From contig OY804575.1 of the NCBI GenBank assembly GCA_963680875.1, positions 106,734,505-106,798,504 on the forward strand: DNA of 64,000 nt, in the 5' to 3' direction. Shown piece by piece: positions 1 through 12,104 of this stretch (positions are counted from its first letter, which is position 1; every line of letters starts with the position of its first letter). The notes under the pieces are model-generated. The model saw only the letters and a program-made list of their open reading frames with translations. It searched no databases and was not told the DNA's origin. The translations under genes were made by a program, and so were the position numbers. This DNA comes from Bathymodiolus brooksi. Taxonomy: Eukaryota > Mollusca > Bivalvia > Mytilida > Modiolidae.

Positions 1-2277
1 GTAATATTTTAATAACATCATCAATATACATATACTATTATTTAAGAGTAGATTACAATGTATTACCTCTTGCAGTTACCTCATGTTGAGACTGTTGTTA
101 AATGATTTGTGCATTTTTAAAAGGATATTACATTTCAATTACTGCACATTACAAGTATTAGTATCTTATTTTGCGCTCAGAATTTTATTATTGTGAACTC
201 TCACTAATCAGTATTTTTTTTTATATCGGATAACATTCATAAGCGCCTATTTAAATAAACTAAAAATATAAGAAACCATTATTTCACGGATTTACTTTGC
301 TTTATTCAATGTTGAGTTAGTTAAATATCAAATATAATTCGTGCGTTTTAGTTTGAAAATGAGTCAACACAATTGAACAATAAAGAAGTTGATATGCCAT
401 TTATTGCTAATGGCTCGTTTTTGGAATAAACTTCAGCAGGTACATTGTACGCTCATAATAAAAAATTGAAAAATTAGAATAAAAACAAATGATCGGTTGC
501 TTGATAGGTCTATTGGTGGAAGTTGCATATGTATGAAATCCATAGTAAAGCTTTGTCAAAGCCAGGTTTAAAAATACATTGCTTAATGGGGTTTCCTTTA
601 CCTTGAATATGACAAGGAAATAATTTCGTGCACATTTTAGTATACAGTATGCTACATCAAGATTACATACAGATCATTTATATCATGTATGCAGATATTT
701 ACAGGGTTATTTATTACATTTCAATGCACCTTATTAAAAACCAAATATTAAAGTTGTTTTTTAATGTTTTCTGTTATATTGATGTATGGTACATTTTAAG
801 CTTTTTATACATGCTAATCTCAATGTTCTTCTACTATTTTATGTTACATGTATTCAGACTTTATATGATGCTTTATAACTATGTTATCCTGTAATTAATG
901 TGGTTTTTTTTATTATTATTATTTTAGAAATAAAAATATGAAATATTAAATCATTGTCAGATATTTTGCTTTGCTTCCATAATATTTTACTTTGTTGTTT
1001 TTGTTTCCATGACAAATGCTTATAGGTTTTAATTCATTTGAGAGAAAAATAATCATGTGACGGTTAGAGTTAAGGTTAAACAATCCTCAAACTATATCCC
1101 CATCTGGTCATCTCATTACATACACATGCATCCTTTTCCCTCCTTAGGAAAAAAACATTGTGACACCAACTGTAAACCAGTTTTCAGTTGTATCAGTAGA
1201 CACATACACTGTTAGTATATTGATGGTGAATATATAATTTATTTGACAAAGGTTATAAGATACACGGTGTAAGACGAGCTTTGGTTGGTTACCCTCAAAG
1301 TCTGCTCTCACCCCAGGTCTTTTGGAAGGTGCATATATTTGTGGTAAATGTACAAAGTACTTTGAAGTTGATTTTATTGAGTATAATATAACAAATACTA
1401 GTAGTTCATGGCACTTTGGGCCTCAAAATACTATATGGACCGCAGCAAAGCTGAGGGTTCATTACAATATTTTGTGGGTGACATATTGAAGTTACGTCTC
1501 TACTGCCTAAATGTCATTTAAATGAAAATAATTCGAGAGTTGTGTCGCTTTGTACGTGTTTCGTGAAATTTAATATGATATCTTAGTTGTCACCGGTTTA
1601 TGTACACACGAAACAATTCATCGATTACGTGTTATGCATTTACCTGTACCTTGTGTGTACAAATATTTTACAAAGTATTTTGATTTGTATCTTTGGGTTA
1701 ATTGAGTTACTGCAGCTACATTGAATCCCGAGGTTTATTTGTGAGATCCATGTTAGCCAAATAATATGAACATCGTTCTAGTTAACAAATCTGGATGAGA
1801 ACAACTCAACTCTGCTGGTTTCTAGAGATATTTGTTTTTATTTGTGGGTGCTAGTGTCAGTCAGCTTAAACACCTCTCAGAAGATTTATGATAGCCTGTT
1901 TGGTAATTTTGATAATATAAAATGTGTGTCATTTTTTTTTTTGGCCAGATTCTGGAGTAAGATGTGAATATTTTACTGGAGTATGACATCTTATTGTAAT
2001 TCCCTATTGCTTCTTAAATTGCTCTCTATCTTGATCATTTTGTACTGTTTCCTTTTGGAAGTATAAAGTTTGTATGTCCCTTCAAATTAATGGGTTTATT
2101 TTATGTATAAATAAGTACGATTTAAGCATTTGTACCAAAGCAATTTTCTGATCCGAATAAGTCCTAATACTATCAGGCCAATATGAATCTTGATCAGTAA
2201 GCAAGCAAAACAATGTGCTCTCTGCAATTTCAAAACATCTCAGATGTTTAAAAAATCATTTGAAACCAATATTTCTA
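1..2277. other. No gene recognised; AT-rich intergenic DNA
   Basis: All frames are short and composition-biased. The longest open frame, on the plus strand near 628-894, is rich in Y, I, F and M as expected of AT-rich non-coding DNA and has no recognisable motif. A stretch near 1490-1575 resembles one near 55695-55770 (shared CGCTTTGTACGTGTTTCGTG), so it is a remnant of a dispersed repeat. Confidence 0.6.
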
Positions 2278-2463
2278 ATGTAATACTATGTTCATCAATA
2301 TTTATTGTTGGGTTTAACAACATTAAGAAATTTTAATATTCTATGTTTTCTAATAAAACGTTGTGGATATTGCAAAATTTTATTAAAAAACAAAGCATAT
2401 TGAAATTTCGTAATACTGTTAAACCCAACAATGAATACTCGTATCAATAGTATTACATAGATT
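2278..2463. repeat. Foldback (hairpin) MITE-like repeat
   Basis: The outer 70-75 bases of each side are inverted copies. The core ATTGTTGGGTTTAACA starts at 2304 and its reverse complement ends at 2432; outer blocks containing ATGTAATACTAT extend the pairing. The loop is about 40 bases. No coding capacity. Superfamily not assigned. Confidence 0.6.
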
Positions 2464-3396
2464 ACGGTATCTTAGATATGTATATAGTATCGAAGTTATG
2501 AATCTTTTTTTCCTGTAAAACGACGATTCGAATAGGAACAAAGAAACAAAAACAACTATAACATGTCCGTACAGCAAAAACAAAAGAACAAAAACTTGGA
2601 CAACATGAACTAAAGTCTTAATCCCAGTAAATTTTCCACACTGTCCCTGTATAATTTAAAGATATTTTCCAATTTACCAATTCAAAATCAAAAAAAAAAT
2701 TCTTATATGTAGCTCGACTCTAGGACTGAATGACTTGCATTTGTTATTTCAAAATAAAAATAATAAATATAGAATTGTGAAATTTTTTTAAATTGCATTA
2801 CAATATAATTTAAGTAATGAATTCATTACTGTCTATAAATTCATATAACATTACAAGTTTTGTTGACGGTATCGTCTTATATTCACATTTAAACCTCAAA
2901 TCGTGACTGTCATTTAACAGATAAAGTTAAATAGTAGTATAATTTACGATTGATGAACTGTAAAATTACTAGTTATCGCTCAATTGACGTTATAACAATT
3001 GTGATTTTTCTAAAGATCCTTTCTCTCTATTATTAATATTGAATATTATTGTTGAACAGAATTAAGATCTATGATTAAAGTACTATTTTCCTTTTTAGAA
3101 TTCTTGCGAATACTTTCAGCTTTCGGTGATAAGTACAATGGATAAATAACCACACATCATGAAATAAAAAACATCTCTGGAATGCGCGTCTTTAGCGACT
3201 CTTTCTAGAACAGACGAGAAAATATCTCAAAATTCATATAAGTAAATTATGCATGTACTGTGTTTTCAACATCTGTTTTTGCTATGAATATCTTTAAAGG
3301 GAAATCAAATTTAACAAACAATTATTTTGCAATTTAAACGTGCAATACTAGTTCTGAATACATTTGCAATATCATTTAAAAAGAGACATAGCATGT
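2464..3396. other. Non-coding region 3' of the TRIM gene
   Basis: AT-rich DNA downstream of the minus-strand TRIM gene, presumably including its 3' untranslated region. No clear polyadenylation hexamer stands out in the first 300 bases after the stop codon, and no other gene is seen. Confidence 0.5.
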
Positions 3397-5298
3397 TTAT
3401 GATATGTTTGTGAAGCTGTACACAGCTACAGATGCACCATTGTTGTTGGCTACGAGAAGTTTACTACAATCCTTCGAGAAGTGGAGTTTTAATGGGTGAT
3501 AAATCCCGTCCATTCCGGACAAAATTATCCTCACTAATGTTCCATCGGGAGTGAGCTGGTGAATATTGTTGGACTGAAACCCGGCCACGTAAATATTTCC
3601 ATCAAAGTCAATTGTAATTCCGGTTAAATTTGTTAGATCTCGATTGCTGTAGCTAAATGCAAACTGTCCGGAAACGTGTCGACAATGTAGCGTATTTCCG
3701 TGATGTTTGTGATAAAATCTACCAAGATTATCAATAGTTACATAATAGTCGGAACCTAAACATGGAATTATATGTTCAGATCTGCCACCGAAATCAAATA
3801 TTTCTACTTTATTATCAAAACCTATCACTAACTCTTCACCATAAACGGAAACGCCCCAGCAGCCATCATCAATGGCTATCTGACGCAAAAGCGTCATATC
3901 GTTGACGTTCACGTATTGTAAAATATGTAGACCTCTCATTGTTATAACGCATCGATGCCTATCTAGAGTGGCTACATCCCAGGGCTTGCAAAGCAATACA
4001 AGTTCATTCAATTCATTGCCTTCCTCATCAAACAAAAGCAGAGTAGAATTGTTTTCGTCTGTTACAACTATTCGACCATCTGGAAATGACGAAATTCCAG
4101 TTACCCTTGCGTTCTTTCTTTTGATCTTAAGGGTCATGGTGTTCTTTGGAATATCTCTTGTAATATCGAAGACACCCTTAACAAATACCTTTCCCATTTG
4201 CTTTAGGCTTGCAGTTATTCCAGTAATAGTTTTGTCAGAGTCAAAACCAAGAACGCGTTTCGCCAAGAGAGTTTTGCTTTGGCGTATGAACTTCTCGCAT
4301 TCCATGTATTGGTTTTTCAAACGTTTCATTTCGAACAGAAGTAATGTGGGAGAAGCATTTTTTACAAACGCTTTCCAGACGTGTTCGCTATCGTCTAACA
4401 TCAGACTTCTTACTCTAAATTCGTCGATTTTATCCTCTAATTCAGCCGTTTGCTCGTTTTTTACATATACTAATTGTTTTTTCGCATTGACTTCAAGTTC
4501 ATCGAAATGTTTGTTTAGCGTTTTACGCATGTCTTCAATTTCGGCACAAATGAACGAAGCACTATGATCAAGTTGTCTAAGATTGTCAATGCCTTTTTTT
4601 ATTTCGTCTTCATACTTCAGCTTTGACTTTTCTATTTGCTTATTGAAAACGTCAAAGAGTCGCTCATCTTTACATTTGGCGACTGCATGCTCGACTGTTG
4701 CAACGGATTTACATTGTGAGTGGTGAGCTAAAACGCACAGTGAGCAGCATACAACCTCGTGCGTAAAACAGTACATAGTCATGTCTTTATCACGATGTTC
4801 AGGGCAGACAACAGCTGGTGCGAGCTTTAAAAGATCCACTTCTTCGGTGACTTTTCCTATTGCAACTAACATGTGATTGGACGATGCTTTGTTGGTCTTG
4901 TGATATTTTTCACAGTCTGTGCATAACAAATCGATGCATTCAACACAGTAACACACAGCGGGACTGGTAATATCTATCCGTTTACAGAGGAAACAAATGC
5001 TGTCCGTGTCACTCATCTCCTTTTTCTTAATAATACTCAAAGCCAAATTGTCCATTGGTAATTCTGCAACATATTTCTCTGGTTCTGTATCCGGAATAAG
5101 TGGTAGACCGTTCTGACATACTACACACTTGATTTTATTTAAAGCCTTACCGTGTTTTTCTATTTCAGACACTATGTAATTCTTCAAACAATCTTGGCAA
5201 TACGTGTGATAACAAGGCAGAAATCTCGGTAATTTGAAATTCTCACTGCAAAGAGGACAGTTTGTCAAATTTTCAATCACTATATTTGAGAGCGCCAT
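3397..5298 (-). CDS. TRIM protein: RING, two B-boxes, coiled coil, NHL-like propeller
   Basis: An uninterrupted 633-residue frame, probably a cytoplasmic RING-type E3 ubiquitin ligase. The C3HC4 RING uses C14, C17, C29, H31, C34, C37, C58 and C61. A first B-box follows at about 102-142 (C102, C105, C118, C121, C126, C129, H133, H142). A second lies at about 165-204 (C165, H168, C177, C184, C188, H204). Residues 210-345 are charged and helical, as in a TRIM coiled coil. Residues 390-633 form repeated beta segments resembling an NHL/TRIM2-TRIM3-type propeller (motifs GISSFPDGRIVVTD, GITIDFDGNIYVAGF). The start ATG has a good context (A at -3, G at +4) and the RING begins 13 residues later. Single-exon TRIM genes of this layout are greatly expanded in bivalves, often in innate immunity; substrate and role here are unknown. 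No lesion is visible. Confidence 0.9.
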   Translation of the reverse strand: MALSNIVIENLTNCPLCSENFKLPRFLPCYHTYCQDCLKNYIVSEIEKHGKALNKIKCVVCQNGLPLIPDTEPEKYVAELPMDNLALSIIKKKEMSDTDSICFLCKRIDITSPAVCYCVECIDLLCTDCEKYHKTNKASSNHMLVAIGKVTEEVDLLKLAPAVVCPEHRDKDMTMYCFTHEVVCCSLCVLAHHSQCKSVATVEHAVAKCKDERLFDVFNKQIEKSKLKYEDEIKKGIDNLRQLDHSASFICAEIEDMRKTLNKHFDELEVNAKKQLVYVKNEQTAELEDKIDEFRVRSLMLDDSEHVWKAFVKNASPTLLLFEMKRLKNQYMECEKFIRQSKTLLAKRVLGFDSDKTITGITASLKQMGKVFVKGVFDITRDIPKNTMTLKIKRKNARVTGISSFPDGRIVVTDENNSTLLLFDEEGNELNELVLLCKPWDVATLDRHRCVITMRGLHILQYVNVNDMTLLRQIAIDDGCWGVSVYGEELVIGFDNKVEIFDFGGRSEHIIPCLGSDYYVTIDNLGRFYHKHHGNTLHCRHVSGQFAFSYSNRDLTNLTGITIDFDGNIYVAGFQSNNIHQLTPDGTLVRIILSGMDGIYHPLKLHFSKDCSKLLVANNNGASVAVYSFTNIS

Positions 5299-5669
5299 GT
5301 TGTAACTAAGACAACTAACGGTGATCTATTTTGTTACATTTCATACGTCAAGTACCATCGTACAATATAATGAAAGGTGACACGAAAGTGTGTGTATTGT
5401 TAAAATATATTCCATTGTGTGTTTGAAATACAACACTGAAGCGCGTTCGTCTTGACTTATTTTGAATTAATCAATACATACTTCATCAAGATTTGAACCC
5501 CCGACACCGAGATGACGCCCTTTCTGATTTTAACAACTATATAAAGTTTTATATCAACATGTCGGCACCACATGAATTTATAATTTTTGTTTTCTCGATT
5601 TATTGAAAAGGGACTGAGAAATTGTCAGCTATACACACGCAATCCCTTATTACGAGGTCATGCTATATA
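5299..5669. other. Upstream region of the TRIM gene
   Basis: Contains the 5' untranslated region and presumed promoter of the minus-strand TRIM gene. No TATA box or other element can be assigned with confidence, and no gene is seen. Confidence 0.4.
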
Positions 5670-6158
5670 CAGACAATGGACAAAAGTATTCGCTTGCTTC
5701 CAATTTACCCTATATATTTCATATAAAACTACACTTTTTCAAAATATTATCTTGAAATCAATTCACGTCTGATTTTAATCATTATTTTATCAAGGAAAGC
5801 AGAAAGATATGTAGTTTATAGTAGTAATTTTAAAATAACTTTTTGAAGCATGTTTTTCAAATCGCAATGATTTAAACACAGACTTAAATAATTTGTCTAC
5901 AAAGGTACTATCAAAGCATTGTATTTCGAAAGAAATTAATTCAGTTGCATGTTTAGCTTGTATATTCTCAAAATGTTTATCATAGAAAATTATTTTGAAA
6001 TTATACAGTAAAACTACATAAAATTCTGTTTTTATTGAAATAAAAGTTATCGAAATCGGGTGTGAATTGACTTCAGGATAAGCTTCTGAAAAATTGTAGT
6101 TTTATATGAAATATATAGGGAATATTGGAAGCGTGCAAATACTTTTGTCCATTGTCTG
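5670..6158. mobile_element. Tc1/mariner-like MITE with ~110-bp inverted repeats
   Basis: The left end reads CAGACAATGGACAAAAGTAT and the right end is its reverse complement (ending at 6158). Similarity continues for about 110 bases on each side, including TATATTTCATATAAAACTAC. TA-rich sequence flanks both ends. The interior of about 270 bases has no coding frame. End sequence and TIR length fit a non-autonomous mariner-like element; superfamily is inferred. Confidence 0.65.
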
Positions 6159-7676
6159 TGTGTATATGCAATTTATTCATACATTTTTTTTTCACTTCAG
6201 TATATTCCAAGTTGCAGACGACCTCTTCAGCCATTACAAATACTGATAAATGAATACGTTAATATTATTAAATACGTATGCAACTTCTAGATATGATAAT
6301 ATCTTCATCTTAAACAATATGTCATGTGTATATGTATATGAACCCCCCGTATATGTTTGAGCTAAATCCTTCATTCTTTAGTCAGTAGTTTTCATGAGTT
6401 TACCATGGCTCGATCGTTATTACTGCAAGCAAGAGAACATACTAATATACCCGGTCCCTGTTCACCGAGTGACGAAAACTGGGATAGAAACTATATATAT
6501 TTCTAGCATGATTAATATTCATGATATAACTTTTAATGTTTTCACAGAAAAAAAGTACGTAGACAAAACACACAAAATGATATCATAATGATATTTACTT
6601 CAACTAAATATTATCTGCCATCAGTCAGTTTTCAAGTTCGGTATTCATGGTATAACACAAGCACACAAACATTTTACTAAAGAAAATTCACTGGCGAAGC
6701 AGACTTTTTTTCAAACTTTAGTTGACGATGAAACCATTTCCATGCGTTGGAAGTCAACTTGCATATGCTAGCTGCGGATAAATGTGAAACATGCGTACAT
6801 GCATCCCAGACATGCGTGCATGCGACTCTTCCCCTTCTTTTTTAAGAAAAACAATTTCTGACGATGGTCCTGGTTTGATAATTTTGTCATTTGGGAGCCG
6901 CAATCGGATTACAGAGTCATACTATTTTATATATACATGTACTAGGTTTGCAATAAAAAATGTGTCGTACTTCACATTATATAGAAGCTTAATTATGCTA
7001 AAGGAAATCTCCAACATGTTTAATTAATTTTAGTTACGAATTTCATTTTAATCGTTGGACCACGGAAAACGTTGGCTCAAATACACGTAATATGTAACTA
7101 CAATTTTCTAAATTTCGAAGTGACCGCATTCGTCGATCAAAATAAATTTGAGTGACAACATTTAATATTAAAATAAGTTTATTTTTAGCACTTTTTTATT
7201 TTGATCAACGCATGCGGCCACATCGAATTTTTACAAAATAGCTAGAAATTTTTACAAAAGTGGTCCGTTTTCGGCTTTCCGGTATGTTTCCGGGTGTTAG
7301 AATTCCGGAATACTTCGTCAAATTATATAATTTGATCATACTCGATAAACTTCAATACCAGAAGGAAACTTTTGGGAGTAAAGCACGTTTCTGCGTTCAT
7401 TTTGAAAAAATGCCATTTTACAGGGCCGATATCGACCATTCGTGGCCTTTGTCCTTTGAATTATCTGTCTTTTCCCATATTCCATCGTCGGATTAAAGTG
7501 TCATTTTAAAAATTCGCTTTGGGTGCAATTTCAAAAGGAAACGTCATGGAGAGTAATTGAAAACCCCTTGCTGTAGGATACATATGTGCATGCACATGCG
7601 TACATTAAATTAACAATATTGAATAGACAAACGGGGTCATTTAATGACAAACTCTTAAAATGTTAAACAGCTAATG
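6159..7676. other. No gene recognised; one short inverted repeat
   Basis: Intergenic DNA with only short frames. A diverged inverted repeat lies at about 7105-7150 and 7195-7240 (shared GATCAAAATAAA on one arm and TTTATTTTGATC on the other), which may be a small decayed MITE. Confidence 0.4.
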
Positions 7677-8407
7677 TACGACGGGCGGAAGTTGTGACTA
7701 AAGGATCAACCGGTTTCCGGACATGGACACCTATTTTACGGAAATCACGTATTGCTAGCATCTAGAGGTTACGAATACGACGGATTTCTCGATTTTCTTA
7801 ATTCTATTGTTTTTATTTCATTAAATGACAATTTTTGAATTTTTTTATATAATTTTCTGTTTGTAGTTTATTTTTATTCCAATAAAATCTGATGCATTAA
7901 AAAACTAGTCTTACAATACACGATTAAGCCCATAGATTTCACTGGTATGAGTACTTCTCAGAGTACAACTCACACTTCCCAACACTAATTATTTTCAAAA
8001 TGGACGACGATGGTAGTGCGCTCCGTGTTGGAAAAAGATCTTCTCTGTTAAGGTGTTTTGGACAATTTTTCAGCTATGTTATATGTTTTTATGAAAATTT
8101 ATTTACTGTTAACTATTTTGGGCAAAATAAAGTTGTGTTAACCTATGGGCACCCCTCTTGCCTTCCCCTATTCTTACACTAGGTAAAAATGTGTTTTCAG
8201 TACATTACAAATGAAGTGTCCTATGTCTATAAGAGTTCGTTGTCAGTGGCGTAGCTACCATTGACGCAACGACGCATTTGCATGCACAAATAAATCAGCA
8301 AATAAAAAGTAATGTTATATGATGTAGTAATATATGCAAATAAACCTCTATATTAACTAATTGTACAAGTTTTAATAAAATGTTGTAAATCTGTGCAATT
8401 TTACGCA

Positions 8408-8545
8408 CATCTCCAGATATACAGAATCACAGGCGCTCGTGGCACTGACCACCCCCCTTTTTCTAACTTTCTGTTTGCAAATTTATTTTCAATAAACTTT
8501 CTTTATTTCTTTTTTATTTCATCTCTTTTTCCATATTTTAATTTT
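8408..8545 (+). repeat. Left arm of internal inverted repeat
   Basis: About 135 bases containing AGGCGCTCGTGGCACTGACC, repeated in reverse complement at 10125-10262. The two arms bracket the nested hAT element. They may be the ends of a further nested copy or an internal duplication of the hAT family. Confidence 0.7.
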
Positions 8546-8633
8546 TGGAACTTTTCTGACCCTATCGTTGAAGTTAATGCAGTGGGTCCTTATACGAATA
8601 ATTTGGCAATAAATGTGTGAAAATCTTAAAATT

Positions 8634-9740
8634 CTAAAGAACTGAGACATCGTATGCACCAGGGGCGTAGCTGCGGCTTAATAGTGTGCACGCCATAATT
8701 CTTGAGAGGGGGAGGGGGTCTCGGATGCAAAATGGTGCGATCTGGGGCCATTTCAAGGTTTCATATAACATAGAATCAAGCACTACTTTAATGACTTTGA
8801 TAGACAAGAATTTCTTAAAATTGTCCAAAATCTGCCCTTCGTGTCTTAGCAGATACGAACACCTCCATTGCTTTGTAGAAGTCCACCTCAAAATCTCGGT
8901 TAATATATGCATCAATCCAAGGGAAGATAGCCTGTCATTCTTCATGGTCGACCTAACATAAGTTTTCAAACGTCTCAGTACACTAAATGGCATTTCAGCA
9001 GTAGCGCTGGCTACTGGCATAGTTAACAAAACACATAGTTTTATCAATATTGTATCTATAGAAGGATAGAGAACTGGATTTACGGAATCAAGTGTGGAAC
9101 AAAGTGCTGTTGGCAAATCATTACGTTTAGTAATGACCCAGTGGGTTCGCCATCTGGCTACTTCTCTCCTGAAATCCTCTAATGACAAATAAATGTCAGC
9201 CTGATATGCCTCGTATATTGTTACAACATGATCATCAGTTAATTTGTCTACAGCACGGGGCAGTAGATGCTGTGCATGGAAGCGGTTTTCCGATTTAAGG
9301 AGACGTGATTCAAGTTCGTAATCAAATTGTCCAAAAATGGATAGTGCAAAGAAATTCGCCAATACTGTTTTTGCGTTTCCGCGGGAAGATTGACTCTGGT
9401 AGTCTGTCTACCACATCGCCTCGGCATACTATCAGATACACCACGTTATATCAAAAGATTTGGCTAAGCTAAGTGCAGAATTAAACCGATTCGTCCTGTC
9501 GTTCAGCTCTTATCATTTCAATCACGGTCTTGGATTCTTTGATTGCTTCAAGAAGGTCACATTCGTTATCTTGGAGGAATGTTGACAGATAAACAGTGCT
9601 ATGTAAAATATGTTACGCTACTACCAAAGCTATGATGGATGCAAGGAACTTTGTCATCGCCTTGGTTTTGTAAGCGTTCTAACGCATGGACCACAACTGG
9701 ATATCGACATCTTAAAGGTATACAATGCGTCCGCTCGACT
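8634..9740 (-). pseudogene. hAT (DUF4371/ZMYM-type) transposase fragment
   Basis: The open part (8634-9362) carries the hAT C-terminal dimerisation signature: VLLTMPVASATAEM, followed by SVLRRLKTYVRSTM and the residues RLSSLGLMHI. Further upstream on the same strand, other frames give MPRRCGRQTTRVN and VVVHALERLQNQ, both typical of the DUF4371 family of ZMYM1-like hAT proteins. Reaching the whole protein needs at least two frame changes, and the N-terminal zinc finger and first catalytic region are absent. No active product is expected. Confidence 0.8.
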
Positions 9741-9905
9741 TGTCCATCACATAACTACCATACAAAAGTAACTAGTATGTCTTATTAGCGATATATTAAT
9801 TATACTGTTAAAATTAACAATACATTTTTTTATTTTTTTATTTTTTTTTTTAACCTGCCGATGTGCACGCCATGGCGTGACAGCGTATATGCAGCTACGC
9901 CTCTG
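8660..9905 (-). mobile_element. Nested hAT-like element, CAG(G/A)GGCGTAGCTGC ends
   Basis: The left end CAGGGGCGTAGCTGC starts at 8660. The reverse complement of the right end is CAGAGGCGTAGCTGC (finishing at 9905), a single mismatch in 15. Flanks are TGCAC and TACAC, a probable 5-bp duplication with one change. It holds the C-terminal half of a hAT transposase in minus orientation, so it is an internally deleted or truncated, non-autonomous copy. Confidence 0.7.
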
Positions 9906-10124
9906 TACACAAAACAAAAACAGGGGCAAAAAGATGCGTCTTTTAGGAATGGGTACATGTCCTAGTTTGAATGACATAATGGAAATAAGATGCAATAAAT
10001 GTACTCGAAGCGAGCAGGGGTACGATTTTTAAACCTGAGGAGTTGCATGCCTTGTGGATTATTAGTATTTATATAGGGTCGACAAATGCAATTTGATGTT
10101 AACATAAGATTGTATGAATATTGG

Positions 10125-10262
10125 TCCACGAACAAGTTAAAATAAGGAAAAAGAGATGAAATAATAAAGAAATAAAGGAATTTTATTGAAAATAAATTTG
10201 AAAAAAGAAAGTTAGAAAAAGTGGGGTGGTCCGTGCCACGAGCGCCTGTGTACAGAAGAAGA
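10125..10262 (-). repeat. Right arm of internal inverted repeat
   Basis: Reverse complement of 8408-8545, about 135 bases with a few differences. It lies just upstream of the plus-strand hAT coding relic. Confidence 0.7.
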
Positions 10263-10289
10263 AAATCGATTAGCAATGAAATGGAACGT

Positions 10290-11520
10290 GAAAAATTGTA
10301 AGAGCGTGTAATGGCTCTGGATACTTTGCCTTAATTGGTGATGAAGCAACTGATGTTTCAACACATGAACAAGTCTCCGTGTGTGTAAGGTTTGTAGAAT
10401 GTACTGGTGGCAAAGTCACTCTTCGTGGGGAATTTCTTTGTGTTGTGAGGGCAAGCGAAACTACCGGTGAAAATCTTGCTAAGTTGTTTTGAATTGTCTT
10501 GAGAATGTTGGCATAGTTATTGATAATATGAGCGCACAGGGGTATGATGGAGCAAATTTTTAGCAAGAATTATGTGGGAACGATGCCTTGAAGGGCAAGC
10601 TAGACGGGAAAAGATAACTAAAAACTTTGTGTGCAACTCGGTGGTTTAGTCGTGCAAATGCATTAGCCACTATTAAAGCTTCGCTTCCTGTCATAGTTAT
10701 TAACCTAGAGTATTTACAAACCAATGGTGACGGCAAATCAGGCTTCCATTTATCTGCCATTTTGCGATTTGACTTTTTTTGCCACTAGTGGTTTGCAGTC
10801 ACATTTTGCACACTGCTGTTCCCATTACAGTAACGTTGTAGAGCAGCACCTCCTGAGATTTAATTGTTGTGAGTAAATGTCAGACCTTGATTCGACATTT
10901 TGAGACTGAGAGAAATGACATCAATTAGTTTACAACACTTTATATGATGAAGCTATAGATTTAGCGGAGCAATGTTGTGTTGTATCGTCTAAGCCGCGGA
11001 CAACCGGTAGACAACGAAATCGTGCCAATTCATAGGTAGCAGACAACAAGGATTACTGACGGATTATACTGTATTACTAGTTCCTAGATCACTTGTTAAA
11101 CTAGATAAGGGACTGCTAGGTGAAAAACGCAGATCGATGTCTAGCACAGTTATTTATACCGATTAATTTAAACAAACTAAGACAGGAGAATGAATTGCAT
11201 ATTTATTATGCTTATAGCCATGGGGCAGATGGAAAGCAAACTGGGAATTCCATCTTTGCGAGACATTGGAACTTGTAAACAAAAACTTGCATCCGAATAT
11301 CTATTGTATTTTGAAAATTCTGCTTGCAATGTCATCCTCTACAGCAATAGCCGAAATATCATTTAGTGTTTTGAAACGTGCAAAGACATATTTACGCGCC
11401 ACAATGGGGCAGGAATGACTATGAGCCTGGTCATTGCTACTTATTCACATAGACATTCATCTTCCATTGCATGCATTCGTAGACAAGTTTAATAATACCA
11501 GGCAAAAAAAACACTTTTGC
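10290..11520 (+). pseudogene. Second hAT (DUF4371-type) transposase relic
   Basis: Plus-strand translation gives the family motif ALIGDEATDVSTHEQVSVCV near 10320, then CVRFVECTGGKVTLRGEF. After a break comes KTLCATRWFSRANALATI near 10620. Near 11320 the dimerisation block AMSSSTAIAEISFSVLKRAK, followed by TYLRATMGQE, appears. Stops and frameshifts separate the blocks. The order N-terminal, middle, C-terminal matches one decayed transposase running left to right inside the 8244-11707 element. Confidence 0.75.
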
Positions 11521-11981
11521 TTGATTGTATGTAAACATCAATTACATTATTAACTTGATTAAAGAATATTAAAAGTAGTTTAAAAAAAGACTTTTCTATT
11601 GTCTATATATCAAACTTTCCAAATTTCTCCCGGTACCCCTATACCTTGGATGGAAAACCTCAAACCTGCAGTGCGTGCACTTTTAATAACTCCTTCCTAC
11701 GCCACTGGTTGTAAAGAAGGTGAAACTCTGGAAATAACGAACATCGTATTGTATATGATAATTCTTAAATTAAAAATATCTATATATATTTTTTTCTTTA
11801 AACTTTATAGTATCACAGTAATAAATGTCTAAAACAATATATTTAAGAAAACAAAAATCAGTCGTATTCGTAGCCTCTAGATGCTAGCAATACGTGATTA
11901 ATTTCCGTAAAATAGGTGTCCATGTCCGGAAACCGGTTGATCATTTAGTCACAACTTCCGCCCGTCGTACTTGTAGAACCC

Positions 11982-12018
11982 AGGCTACGAATACGTTTCC
12001 GTCGTATTCGTAGCCTGT
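11982..12018. repeat. Perfect short hairpin
   Basis: A 15-base stem CAGGCTACGAATACG pairs with CGTATTCGTAGCCTG across a loop of about 7 bases, just outside the right end of the TA-flanked element. The motif CTACGAATACGAC also occurs inside that element's TIR, so this may be a fragment of the same family. Confidence 0.6.
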
Positions 12019-12104
12019 GCCATTATAATATTATAGGAAATTGGTTCTAAAATTTTATTATAATTTATCAAAATTCTTAATTTCGTATCAATATATACAT
12101 TTTA

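Larger units (their letters stand above)
8244..11707 (+). mobile_element. hAT-like element, CAGTGGCGTAG ends, 5-bp duplication GTTGT
   Basis: The left end CAGTGGCGTAG begins at 8244 and the right end CTACGCCACTG finishes at 11707. Both sides are flanked by GTTGT (8239-8243 and 11708-11712). It carries plus-strand relics of a DUF4371/ZMYM-type hAT transposase and a second, opposite hAT at 8660-9905. The TIR sequence is hAT-like, but the flanking duplication is 5 bp rather than the canonical 8. Confidence 0.7.
7679..11967. mobile_element. Outer TA-flanked element with ~110-bp TIRs, split by nested hATs
   Basis: The left arm starts CGACGGGCGGAAGTTGTGAC at 7679, and the right arm is its reverse complement, ending at 11967. 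The arms match with few differences for about 110 bases through GCTAGCATCTAGAGG. A TA dinucleotide precedes (7677-7678) and follows (11968-11969), as for Tc1/mariner-type insertions. Subtracting the hAT insertion at 8244-11707 leaves roughly 820 bases with no coding frame, so this looks like a non-autonomous element that later received the hAT. Confidence 0.65.

Noticed and set aside
3902..4567. Plus-strand 221-codon frame
   Set aside because: It lies wholly antisense to the TRIM gene and has no motif; a shadow of the coding strand.
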